Origin: Verrucomicrobiota bacterium
GTDB lineage: Bacteria > Verrucomicrobiota > Verrucomicrobiia > Opitutales > Opitutaceae
Direction of reading: 5' to 3'
Length of the DNA stretch: 14,053 bases
Assembly (NCBI GenBank): GCA_030916665.1
Contig: JAUPWC010000154.1
Coordinates: forward strand, 1 to 14,053
A model generated the notes under the pieces. The model was not told the origin of the DNA. It did no database searches and saw nothing but the letters and a program-made list of their open reading frames with translations. Each line of letters starts with the position of its first letter. Within the stretch, counting starts at the first letter, position 1. Position numbers and translations under genes: made by a program. Positions 1 through 7,292 of this stretch are shown in pieces.

Positions 1-2009
1 ACGACATTGTTGAGCGACCAGGTGTAGGGCAGCCAGTCGGTCGAAGCGTGCATGGCGTAGGCGCGGTCGGTCGGCACACCGGGACCGCGCACGGGAATTG
101 TGGGAGGCAGCCGACCGACCATCAACGCGGCCTCCTCGGAGTTCGGAATCCCGGCGTCCAGCGTGTGGTAGAAGGTCCAGAGCCCTGCGCTCGGATGCAT
201 AAGCTGGCGGCCGAGCAGGTCTTTGAACTCGGCAAAGTGCGTGCCGGTCCACAGCAGCTCGCGCATGCCTCGGGCGATGAGGTCGGCTTCGCGGTCAAAC
301 GGCGCGGGATCGTGGCCGAGGAGTGAGGCTACGCGCCCAGCCATCCGGTTGTGCCAGGTGTTGTAGGCGGAGGCGTGGGCGGTGCCACCGCCGTGGTATT
401 GCAGGTCGTCGCTGGCCCAGATGGCGGCGTAGGCTTCGTAGAGCGGGAGCTTTTCGCCGGTCTTGGTCGTGAATTCACGGCGGAACAGGCGGCGTTCCCA
501 CGCGAGGTGGCGCTCGATCACGGGCCAAACCTCGCGCGCGAAGGCGAGGTCGCCCGTCCACAGGAGGTGACGGAACAGCGCGTCGATATAGACGAGGTTC
601 ATGTCGTAGTGGCTGGCCGACAGATTGCCGTTGCTGTGCAGGGCGCGCCGGCTGCGGGCGAGGTTGGTCTCGGGCTCGGGCGGCGGAAAGCTTTCGGGAA
701 TCGGGTCGGTGTTCTGGCGCGTGGCCCAGTAGGCGAGGTGCCGGCGGGCGCGGTCGTGCCAGCCGAGGGCATCCATGGCGTAGGGACCGCGCCAGCCGAG
801 GAGTTTGGAACGCCAGGCGATGGCCCCGTGCATCACGGCGCCCTGCGGTTCGTCCCACACGGCGTCGGCGGCGACGTTCAGCGCGCCGATGGCGGCGTTG
901 AGGTAGGGATCGGGGGTCTCGACCTTGAGCTGGCCGCGGAGTTTGGCGAAGTGGGCCTCGGTCGCGGCGAAAAGCGCAGGGAGGTCTTGAGGGTGGAACG
1001 CGCTGACCTCAGCGCGTTCTTCTGCCCCAAGCGCGCTGGGGTCAGCGCGCTCCACCTGCACGGCGCGGTAGGTGTCGAGTTCGGTGGCGACGGCGGGGGC
1101 GTCGGTGCGTTGGATGGCGAGGAAGAGCGGCCCGCCGGCGGCGAGCACGACGCGACCGGTGACGACCTGGAGGGGCGCGCCTTGTGCGCGTCCGCGGGCG
1201 TCGTCAAGCGACGCCCCTACACTAAACAACTTCGCGCAATCGTTCCATTGGCTGGCATCAGCCAATCCCAGAGTGGCACCGGCGGGCACGAGGCCGCGCA
1301 GCGTGGCGGTTTGGTCGCGCGGGAGTTTCGCGGTGAGCGTGAAAGTGTCCTTGCCCAGCTCGATGCGGTTGCCCGCGCAGAACTCCGGCTTGAGCTGGAA
1401 CCATTCGCTGATCGGCACGTTCTCGGTGCCGATGTCGCCGTCGCGGCGGCCGCGCTGACCGTTGACGCCACCGTAGACCCAGAGGAGTTTGAGGCCAGCG
1501 GGGATATCGTTCGCTTCGATCCGCAGGATCAAACCTTCGGTCGCGGTGGTGGCGTAGGCGACGAGGTGCAGCGTGCCGTCGCCGAGGAGCGGATCGCGGA
1601 TCGTGTAGAGCATGCCGCCGGGGCGGTAGCGCGCCTCGATGTGCGCCGCGTCGTGCAGCCATTTGGCGTCGTGGTGGAGCGCGTTGACCTCAACGCGCTG
1701 GGTCGAGGCCAACGCGCTGGGGTCAGCGCGTTCCACCTTTCGGCACAGGCCGAGCCGCAGGTTGCCGCCGCGGCCGGGCAGGTAGAGGACGAACTCCGGC
1801 CGGTCGCCGGCATCCACGCGAAAGGCCGTGTTGCCGCCGTAGAGCGGCCGGTTGAAGAACTCGCCGCCGTTGACGATGACGAAATCCTCGCCGTCCGGCG
1901 TGTAGCGCAGCGGCCGCTCGATGTTGTCCACGAGGTTCGGCCGCAACTCCCGCGCCGACGGCACCTGGGCGGACAACGCCGGAAGAGCCAGCAGCCACGC
2001 ACCCAGCAT
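1..2009 (-). CDS. Secreted DUF4450-type protein, probable six-hairpin glycosidase (3' end outside window)
   Basis: One uninterrupted frame of 669 codons runs from ATG at 2009 off the left edge of the window, so the C-terminus is missing. It opens with a short export signal (MLGAWLLALPALSA), then an N-terminal beta-rich part, then a helical part from about residue 345. The helical part includes HGAIAWRSKLLGWRGPYAMD near residues 394-413 and aromatic-rich helices typical of (alpha/alpha)6 barrels. I recognise the style as DUF4450, a family often found in polysaccharide loci and without a known reaction to me; catalytic residues cannot be named. Three palindromic elements lie within the frame (residues 92-112, 263-272 and 319-339). 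An alternative GTG start at 2060 overlaps the GH2 stop as GTGA and would add 17 residues with Arg and Lys, giving a better signal n-region. Neither start has a clear ribosome binding site. The gene follows GH2 and is probably co-transcribed with it. Confidence 0.8.
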   Translation of the reverse strand, partial: MLGAWLLALPALSAQVPSARELRPNLVDNIERPLRYTPDGEDFVIVNGGEFFNRPLYGGNTAFRVDAGDRPEFVLYLPGRGGNLRLGLCRKVERADPSALASTQRVEVNALHHDAKWLHDAAHIEARYRPGGMLYTIRDPLLGDGTLHLVAYATTATEGLILRIEANDIPAGLKLLWVYGGVNGQRGRRDGDIGTENVPISEWFQLKPEFCAGNRIELGKDTFTLTAKLPRDQTATLRGLVPAGATLGLADASQWNDCAKLFSVGASLDDARGRAQGAPLQVVTGRVVLAAGGPLFLAIQRTDAPAVATELDTYRAVQVERADPSALGAEERAEVSAFHPQDLPALFAATEAHFAKLRGQLKVETPDPYLNAAIGALNVAADAVWDEPQGAVMHGAIAWRSKLLGWRGPYAMDALGWHDRARRHLAYWATRQNTDPIPESFPPPEPETNLARSRRALHSNGNLSASHYDMNLVYIDALFRHLLWTGDLAFAREVWPVIERHLAWERRLFRREFTTKTGEKLPLYEAYAAIWASDDLQYHGGGTAHASAYNTWHNRMAGRVASLLGHDPAPFDREADLIARGMRELLWTGTHFAEFKDLLGRQLMHPSAGLWTFYHTLDAGIPNSEEAALMVGRLPPTIPVRGPGVPTDRAYAMHASTDWLPYTWSLNNV
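992..1056. repeat. 65-bp palindromic element inside the DUF4450 gene, copy 1
   Basis: The 17-base outer arms (992-1008 and 1040-1056) are reverse complements with one mismatch, and a second weaker pair lies inside them. Read on the minus strand in the gene's frame it encodes 21 residues that begin VERADPSAL and end EVSAFH (residues 319-339). A second copy of identical length is at 1673-1737. Confidence 0.9.
1171..1221. repeat. Hairpin element inside the DUF4450 gene (GGGCGTCG/CGACGCCC family)
   Basis: Perfect 8-base arms GGGCGTCG (1196-1203) and CGACGCCC (1209-1216) enclose a 5-base loop. An outer pair AGGGGCG (1171-1177) and CGCCCCT (1212-1218) suggests the element extends to about 1171. 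In the gene's frame the core encodes SVGASLDDAR (residues 263-272). From memory, a GTAGGGGCGTCGCTTGACGA-type motif recurs in Verrucomicrobiota genomes. That has not been checked here, and only one copy is in this window. Confidence 0.6.
1673..1737. repeat. 65-bp palindromic element inside the DUF4450 gene, copy 2
   Basis: It has the same length and organisation as the element at 992-1056. Outer arms at 1673-1689 and 1721-1737 pair with two mismatches. It encodes VERADPSAL, a variable loop (ASTQ), then RVEVNALH (residues 92-112) in the same frame as copy 1. The two copies differ mainly in the central loop. Confidence 0.9.
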
Positions 2010-2018
2010 CCAAGCCGG

Positions 2019-2041
2019 TTTGTAATATAATACGTTACAAA
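2019..2041. promoter_or_regulatory. AT-rich 23-bp palindrome upstream of DUF4450 start, candidate operator
   Basis: Arms TTTGTAA (2019-2025) and TTACAAA (2035-2041) match perfectly around the 9-base centre TATAATACG. The site begins 10 bases upstream of the ATG at 2009 and is strikingly AT-rich for this DNA. Its shape fits a dimeric regulator's operator, but the regulator is unknown. If the GTG at 2060 is the true start, the site lies inside the coding region. Confidence 0.4.
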
Positions 2042-2056
2042 GGACTCGGGGCACGG

Positions 2057-4936
2057 TCACGGGGGCGTGAAGCGGAAGATCACTGTTCCAGAATGGCTGT
2101 CTTTCACCACCGGTGTCGCGGACTGGGGGCCGAGCTGGTCGGTGGTGTGGAATTTGTTCCGCATGGCGGGAATGATCTCCAGGAAGCTTAGGCCGGCATC
2201 GGGCAGGTCGAGCAGGCCGTTCACGCCGTCGCGCGGCTTGCCGAGGCCGAAGAAGGGGGATGCTTCGCTGTTCTCGTGGGACACGGTCAGCTGTCCGGCA
2301 TCTGTCTTCAAGGTGATCCATTCCCAGTCGCGAAAGTAGCCCTTGAACTCCGGGTAGGCGTAGCTCTCTCCGGGCTTGGCGTCGTTGAAGGCCACCTCAT
2401 GCACGCCGTATTGCCCGCCTTCCATCCGGTTGCGCCAGACGCGATAGGGTCCGTGTCCCAGCCAGCGCTTGGACTTCAGCACGTGGTCGGGCAGGTCAAA
2501 ACGGAGGCCGAGGACGTCGAGCTCACCCTGAACATTCATCTCATAACGCAGGGTTATCTTTCCCTCGAGATCGACAAACCAGTGCAGGGTTATCCGGGGA
2601 TTCTCGTAGGTGGCCGTGATGCCGGCGGTCCCGTAGAACGTGCTCAAGCTGTGCTTGACGGATACGAGCTTCGGCTCCGGACGCACGGGAAGAAATGTCC
2701 TGTCCGATCGTTTCAGTGCCAGGAGGCTTGGGCCGTTGAGGAAAGACCAGTCGCGACCGTCCACCGTGGCGGCGGCCAGACGTCCGGTAGACTTCGAGAA
2801 GGTGAAACGCGACGCGCGCGCCTGCACGATCAGGGCATCGGTGGTCTCCTCAACCTGCGGCGTTTTCTTCACCGGATCGGGCGGCAGGCTCTCCACCGGA
2901 ACGCGCATCATGGCAGCCCAATGCGCGCGGGGCTGGGGCGGCGAATGGAACGCATGGAGTCCGGTTGATCCCGAAACCGTGATCACTTCGCGGCCCTTTG
3001 GATCGACCACGGAAACATACAGCCGGTTGTTTCGATCAAGATCCTCGTGCTCGAAAGTGATGGTCAGCTCCCCGGTGCCGCCGGGGGGCACGTCCGGTCC
3101 TTGACGCGCGCCCTGTGTGAAGACCTTTCCTTCTCCCGGTTCGCCCGCTGCCAGTAAGCGCACATGCTTCCAGATGAATGTGCAGTCCTTGAGGTTGGTG
3201 AAGGCGTAGTCGTTTTTCAGATTCAAGGTCATGGCCTCGTGGTTATTCCCCCGCATCTCCACCTGCACCGGCGACCAGATTTCCTTCACGGTGTAGAAGC
3301 TGCCTTCCTTCTCGCCGCGGGGGCCGACGATGCCGTCGGGGGCGAGGTTGCCGGCGTTGTCGATGCGGCCGTTCTGGTCGGCGCGGGCGATGCCCTCGTC
3401 GGCGAAGACCCAGAAGAAGCCGCCGGCCACGGTCGGGTGCTTCATCATCTCGTCCCAATGGTCACGCAGGCCGGCGCCGATGCCGCCGTCGTAGAGGCCG
3501 TGCAGGAACTCCGTCGGCAGGTAGATCATCGGGCCGGCGCTCTTCTTCACGTGCGAGTCCCACGGCTCGTAGTGGTCGGTGTCCACCTCGCTGAACTTCG
3601 CCCACGGGTGCAGGACGGGGCGCTGCTGGATGTCCCACTTCGCGAACTCGCCGTCCACCTCGGTGTTCCAGCCGCCCTCGTTGCCGTTGTCCCAAAACAG
3701 GATGCTCGGGTGGTTCACATCGCGCCGCACGAGCTGGCCGATGAGCCGCGTGCCGGTGGGCGTATCGTAGGCGCCCTGCCAGCCGGCGAGCTCGTCCAGC
3801 ACGTAGAGGCCGAGCTCGTCGCAGGCCTCGAGGAAATGCTTGTCGGGCTGGTAGTGCGACATCCGCACGGCGTTCATGTTCATCTCCTTGATCAGGCGCG
3901 CGTCGGCGTAGCTCTGCGCGCGGGAAATGGTGCGGCCGGTGTAGGGGTTGAAGCAGTGGCGGTTGACACCCTTCAGGATGATCTTCGTGCCATTGAGGTA
4001 GAGGCCGTCGTTGGGGCGGACCTCGAAGGTGCGGAAGCCGAAGCGCTCGGTGAGGGTGTGGGTGTTGCCGGCACCGGGGTCAGCGACCCCGGCTACAGCA
4101 TACGTAAACCTCATGCGGTGCAAATTGGGGGCCTCGGCGGTCCAGAGGGCGGGATTCTCGAAGCGGCTGGTGAGCGTCACCTTCGTGGCACCGACCGGCA
4201 CGGCGGCCGTGAGCGCGGGGCCCAGCTCCCGGTCGTAGCGGTCCACCAGCACGCCCGTCACGCGTCCGGCGGCGGGCGCGGGTGCGGCGAGGTGGATGTC
4301 GGCCGTGAACCTGCCGTCGGCGCGGGCGTCGATGCCGGTCCACTCGATGGCGTCGCGCGGGCGGGCTTCGAGCCAGACGGGGCGGAAGATGCCGCCGAAG
4401 ATCCAGTAGTCGCCGATGCGCTCGGCGCGGTTGACGCTTTCGTTGGCGGATTTCTTGCGGACGACGACCTCGAGGCGGTTGTCGCCGTCGAAATCGAGCA
4501 GCGCCGTGATGTCGTGGTGGAAGCGGTAGAACGAGCCCTGATGCACCGGTCCGGCCGACTTTCCGTTCACGCGCACCTCGGCGTCGGTCATCACGCCGTC
4601 GAAGACGATGCGCACGGCGCGGTCGCGCCATTCGGCCGGCACGCGGAAGGTGTGGCGGTAGTGGCCTTCCTCGTCGGCGAGCGGCGGCGGGTTGGGCTTG
4701 TCGCGGCCGGACCGGTGGTTGACCCCGTAGTTGTAGGTGCCGAAGCCCTGTTGTTCCCAGCACGAGGGCACGGGGATGGTGGTCCAGGTGCCGCTGTTGT
4801 GTCCGCCGGTGCAGAGAAATTCCCAGGGCACGGCGTTTTCCGGACCGGTGCCGGAGAGGTGGCGGATTTCGGTTTCGCGGGCGGAGAGAATGCCGACGCC
4901 AAGGGCCACCGACAGAAATAGCCGCGCGACGTTCAT
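2057..4936 (-). CDS. Secreted glycoside hydrolase family 2, LacZ-like beta-galactosidase type
   Basis: This 959-residue protein begins with signal peptide MNVARLFLSVALGVGILSA. The GH2 domains follow in order: a jelly-roll sugar-binding domain (about 25-190), an Ig-like domain (about 195-305), a TIM barrel (about 310-560), and after more beta domains a C-terminal region like the LacZ small-chain domain (GLRFDLPDHV ... WLGHGPYRVW). The likely acid/base is E420 in FWDNGNEGG, and the likely nucleophile is E476 in YLPTEFLHG, aligned by eye to LacZ E537. GH2 enzymes remove terminal beta-linked sugars, often galactose; the actual substrate is unknown. An in-frame ATG at 4957 adds seven residues but falls inside the repeat arm at 4950-4980, so I prefer 4936. 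Neither start has a good ribosome binding site. A palindromic element at 4074-4100 adds AVAGVADPGAG within the Ig-like domain. The gene is probably co-transcribed with the symporter upstream and DUF4450 downstream. Confidence 0.93.
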   Translation of the reverse strand: MNVARLFLSVALGVGILSARETEIRHLSGTGPENAVPWEFLCTGGHNSGTWTTIPVPSCWEQQGFGTYNYGVNHRSGRDKPNPPPLADEEGHYRHTFRVPAEWRDRAVRIVFDGVMTDAEVRVNGKSAGPVHQGSFYRFHHDITALLDFDGDNRLEVVVRKKSANESVNRAERIGDYWIFGGIFRPVWLEARPRDAIEWTGIDARADGRFTADIHLAAPAPAAGRVTGVLVDRYDRELGPALTAAVPVGATKVTLTSRFENPALWTAEAPNLHRMRFTYAVAGVADPGAGNTHTLTERFGFRTFEVRPNDGLYLNGTKIILKGVNRHCFNPYTGRTISRAQSYADARLIKEMNMNAVRMSHYQPDKHFLEACDELGLYVLDELAGWQGAYDTPTGTRLIGQLVRRDVNHPSILFWDNGNEGGWNTEVDGEFAKWDIQQRPVLHPWAKFSEVDTDHYEPWDSHVKKSAGPMIYLPTEFLHGLYDGGIGAGLRDHWDEMMKHPTVAGGFFWVFADEGIARADQNGRIDNAGNLAPDGIVGPRGEKEGSFYTVKEIWSPVQVEMRGNNHEAMTLNLKNDYAFTNLKDCTFIWKHVRLLAAGEPGEGKVFTQGARQGPDVPPGGTGELTITFEHEDLDRNNRLYVSVVDPKGREVITVSGSTGLHAFHSPPQPRAHWAAMMRVPVESLPPDPVKKTPQVEETTDALIVQARASRFTFSKSTGRLAAATVDGRDWSFLNGPSLLALKRSDRTFLPVRPEPKLVSVKHSLSTFYGTAGITATYENPRITLHWFVDLEGKITLRYEMNVQGELDVLGLRFDLPDHVLKSKRWLGHGPYRVWRNRMEGGQYGVHEVAFNDAKPGESYAYPEFKGYFRDWEWITLKTDAGQLTVSHENSEASPFFGLGKPRDGVNGLLDLPDAGLSFLEIIPAMRNKFHTTDQLGPQSATPVVKDSHSGTVIFRFTPP
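4074..4100. repeat. Palindromic element inside the GH2 gene, copy also in an intergenic gap
   Basis: Arms CCGGGGTC (4074-4081) and GACCCCGG (4085-4092) are perfect around the loop AGC, followed by CTACAGCA. Positions 4074-4100 match 9341-9367 at 26 of 27 bases; the only difference is G at 4091 against A at 9358. On the minus strand it encodes AVAGVADPGAG in the GH2 Ig-like domain. Confidence 0.85.
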
Positions 4937-4949
4937 GGAGTTTGTCTTG

Positions 4950-5037
4950 TCCGTCATCCTGAGCGGAGCGAAGGATCCAGGATCATGACCGCTTGCGGTT
5001 TTTCTGCTGGATCCTTCGCTCCGCTCAGGATGACGGA
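4950..5037. repeat. 31-bp perfect inverted repeat between symporter and GH2 genes
   Basis: The left arm 4950-4980 and right arm 5007-5037 are exact reverse complements over 31 bases, with a 26-base loop. The core GTCATCCTGAGCGGAGCGAA is a motif I recall as a dispersed repeat in many unrelated bacteria. The loop contains a small hairpin, ACCGC/GCGGT, followed by TTTT on the plus strand. The element fills nearly the whole gap between the symporter stop (5057) and the GH2 start. It could form a strong mRNA hairpin that affects GH2 translation or transcript stability. Confidence 0.95.
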
Positions 5038-5056
5038 AACGGGAGTTGTATTTGAT

Positions 5057-7093
5057 TCACGCCCCGCTGCCCAGGTTCAGCAGGAAGAGGAACAGACCGA
5101 CGATGGAACCCGAGAGGGCGCAGCAGGCGATGAAGCCAATGGTGTCGGCCTTGTCCCAGCGGCAGAACTCCCACCATGAGTTGCGGCCGAAGAGCTTGGT
5201 GTCGTCGAAACGACCCGGGTTGCGGCCCGTTTCCTCCATGGCGGCGGCCTCGAGCTCGGGCGTGTCGCCGACGGGGGTCTTCATCTTGCCGTAGAATAAG
5301 GCCACGCGCGCAGGATCGGTGGGTTTGGTGACGAGGCTGACGAGGATCAGCACGGCAAAGGGGAAGAGGCCGTCGATGAAGAACTGAGCCGTGAAGCGCT
5401 GTGTCGGCGTCATGGCGGCGACGTCGACCCCGGCCTGGCCCAGCAGCCAGACCTCGAAGTTGAAGCGGTTGGTGCGGGTGGGGGCGGCGATGTAGGGGCT
5501 GGACAGGTCGGCGGGGTCGGCGTGGACGACCTTGGAGAAGTAGACGCCGGTGCCGGGTTTGGTGCTGGGCTGGGCAAGCTCGGCGCTGTGGGCCAAGGCG
5601 TCGAACTTCGAAGCCGTCCACGGGATGACGAGGATGGTGAGGGTGGAGAGCACGACGCAGGCCCAGACGGCTGGTCCGGTGACGCGGCGCCACCAATAGG
5701 TCAGGAGGACGGCCGCGCCGAAGGGAATGTTGACCGTGAGCACGATGTTCACGATGTCGTAGAAACTGCCCATGAGCGTGGCGGCGACGGTGCCGAGAAT
5801 GAGCACGACCACGATGGTGCAACGGGCGTAGAAGACGCCCTGGGTCTGGGTGATGTCGGGCCAGATCTGGCGGTAGACGTTGCGGACGAAGAGCGAGGAG
5901 ATGGCGAGGGCCTTGGCGGCGAGGGTGGACATGGTGCCCGCGATCACGCCGGCGAGCATGAGGCCGACGAGGCCGGTGCCGAGGAGCTGGTTGGACATCG
6001 TGCCCCAGACCGCGTCGGGGTCGGAGAGCCCGCCGACACCGAACATCGCCACGGCGATGAGGCCGGCGAAGGCCCAGAGGATGATCATGAGGCGCTTGAG
6101 GTAGGTGCCGGAGACGCCGGAGCGGGCGGCCATCTCGTTCTTGGCGGAGCCGCAGATGCCCATGTTGTGGCTGAGGCCGCCGTTCTGGACGATGCTGACG
6201 AGCAGGATGCTCCCGAGGCTCCAGGCGGTGAACTGCGCGCCGCCGGCGGAGCCGAAGAGGTTGAACATCTCCCGCGGCACCTTCTGCGCGAGGGCGCCCC
6301 AGCCGCCGATGGCGTGCAGGCCGGTGGGGATGAGCAGGAGGGAGAAGACGATGATGAGCACGCTCTGCAGGCCCTCGTTGAGGGCGGCGGCGGCCATGCC
6401 GCCGAGCACGATGTAGGTGCCGACCACAAGGGTGAAGACCCCGTAGAAGAGCAGGTCGTTGAGGAGAGTGATGTAGCTGCGGAGCTCGCCGCGGGCGTTG
6501 CGGTCGCGCAGGGTGTCGAGCTTGACCTGGACCTCGGGCGCGAGCGGAGCGAGGGCGGCCTGTTTTTCGAGGGCCTTCATCTCGCGGTAGCCCTCGACGG
6601 CGGCGCGTTCGACCGCGGTCCATTGCACCTCCTGCTTCACGACAAGGGAGGAGGCGATCTTGTAGGCGGTGACGTTGCCGAAGCCCAGGAAGACGCAGGC
6701 CACGAGGATCTGGAAGATGGCGTAGAAGAGACTGAGGCCCTTGCTGGCGTAGCGGTCCTCGAAGAGGTCGGAGACGGTGGTGAGGCGGACGCGGCGGAAC
6801 CAAACGTTCATGAACCAGAAGTAGGGGTTCATGAAGACGGTTTGGAAGGAGAGCCACGCGCCCGGCGCGCCCTGCTGGTAGACGAAGCTGGCGGTGCTGA
6901 CGGCGCCCTGCGGCTCGGTGGCATTGCCGAAGTTGAGGAAGAACTGGTAGAGTTTGCCGAGCTTGCGGCCGGCGAGGAAGAAGCCCTCCTCACTGCCCGT
7001 GCCGGCGGCGGCGCGGCGGCCGATCCAGATGACGGCCGCGAGATAGGCCAGGACCACAAGGATATCCAGAAAGTGCAGGCTGCCGAAACGCAT
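5057..7093 (-). CDS. Sodium:solute symporter (SSS family)
   Basis: This 678-residue inner-membrane protein has about 13 hydrophobic segments and the SSS pattern. It starts with MRFGSLHFLDILVVLAYLAA, then FFLAGRKLGK (residues 38-47) and FGNATEPQGAVSTASF (55-70) in the first helices, with AGVIAGTMSTLAAKALAISS (381-400) in the core. SSS members couple Na+ entry to uptake of sugars, sialic acid, amino acids and others. Context with GH2 and DUF4450 suggests a sugar product. Two stretches are unusual: a charged insert at about 152-207 between membrane segments, and a soluble loop at about 495-570. The frame is open upstream to 7288, but that extension covers a repeat and encodes an atypical Cys/Pro-rich leader, so ATG 7093 is chosen; it has no clear ribosome binding site. 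I infer that it heads the symporter-GH2-DUF4450 unit. Confidence 0.92.
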   Translation of the reverse strand: MRFGSLHFLDILVVLAYLAAVIWIGRRAAAGTGSEEGFFLAGRKLGKLYQFFLNFGNATEPQGAVSTASFVYQQGAPGAWLSFQTVFMNPYFWFMNVWFRRVRLTTVSDLFEDRYASKGLSLFYAIFQILVACVFLGFGNVTAYKIASSLVVKQEVQWTAVERAAVEGYREMKALEKQAALAPLAPEVQVKLDTLRDRNARGELRSYITLLNDLLFYGVFTLVVGTYIVLGGMAAAALNEGLQSVLIIVFSLLLIPTGLHAIGGWGALAQKVPREMFNLFGSAGGAQFTAWSLGSILLVSIVQNGGLSHNMGICGSAKNEMAARSGVSGTYLKRLMIILWAFAGLIAVAMFGVGGLSDPDAVWGTMSNQLLGTGLVGLMLAGVIAGTMSTLAAKALAISSLFVRNVYRQIWPDITQTQGVFYARCTIVVVLILGTVAATLMGSFYDIVNIVLTVNIPFGAAVLLTYWWRRVTGPAVWACVVLSTLTILVIPWTASKFDALAHSAELAQPSTKPGTGVYFSKVVHADPADLSSPYIAAPTRTNRFNFEVWLLGQAGVDVAAMTPTQRFTAQFFIDGLFPFAVLILVSLVTKPTDPARVALFYGKMKTPVGDTPELEAAAMEETGRNPGRFDDTKLFGRNSWWEFCRWDKADTIGFIACCALSGSIVGLFLFLLNLGSGA

Positions 7094-7227
7094 GGGGAGG
7101 AGGGGTTGGGGCGGGGCCGGGCGGCGGAGCGAGGTTGAGCCAGAATCCGGACGCCGGAAAGCAGCAAAGCTTGGCCCCGGCCAGACCCCCGCAACCGGAC
7201 CCGGCTCTGACAGTTCGCGGAAGTCAC

Positions 7228-7290
7228 CTTGTGTCGGACATAAAGCCCGACATGTGCACTCGTCGGGCGTAAACCCCGACCCACACAAAG
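7228..7290. repeat. Double-hairpin repeat between TMTC-like and symporter genes
   Basis: Two similar hairpins lie side by side. One is TGTCGGA ... CCCGACA (7232-7252) and the other GTCGGG ... CCCGAC (7262-7280). Weaker outer arms, CTTGTGT near 7228 and ACACAAAG to 7290, enclose both. It begins 2 bases past the TMTC-like stop codon. It has no U-tract, so it is not a typical terminator but could protect the 3' end of the mRNA. Confidence 0.7.
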
Positions 7291-7292
7291 AG

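Noticed and set aside
992..1737. CRISPR array from repeated 65-bp units
   Set aside because: There are only two units, 616 bases apart, palindromic, translated in frame and without regular spacers or cas genes.
351..2030. Plus-strand open frame of 559 codons opposite the DUF4450 gene
   Set aside because: It is antisense to a clean frame with signal peptide and glycosidase-like content. Its Val/Ala/Gly/Arg-rich product without domains is typical of a shadow in G+C-rich DNA.
2026..2031. TATAAT as a plus-strand -10 box
   Set aside because: No -35 is found 16-18 bases upstream and no plus-strand gene follows. It is better explained as the centre of the palindrome.
3164..4921. Plus-strand open frame of 585 codons opposite GH2
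   Set aside because: It is antisense to a gene with intact GH2 motifs, and its composition (His, Val, Glu, Ala, Gly) is that of a shadow.
4986..5006. Plus-strand terminator (ACCGC/GCGGT then TTTT) in the loop of the 31-bp repeat
   Set aside because: The stem is only 4-5 bp and no plus-strand gene precedes it, so it is probably just part of the repeat.
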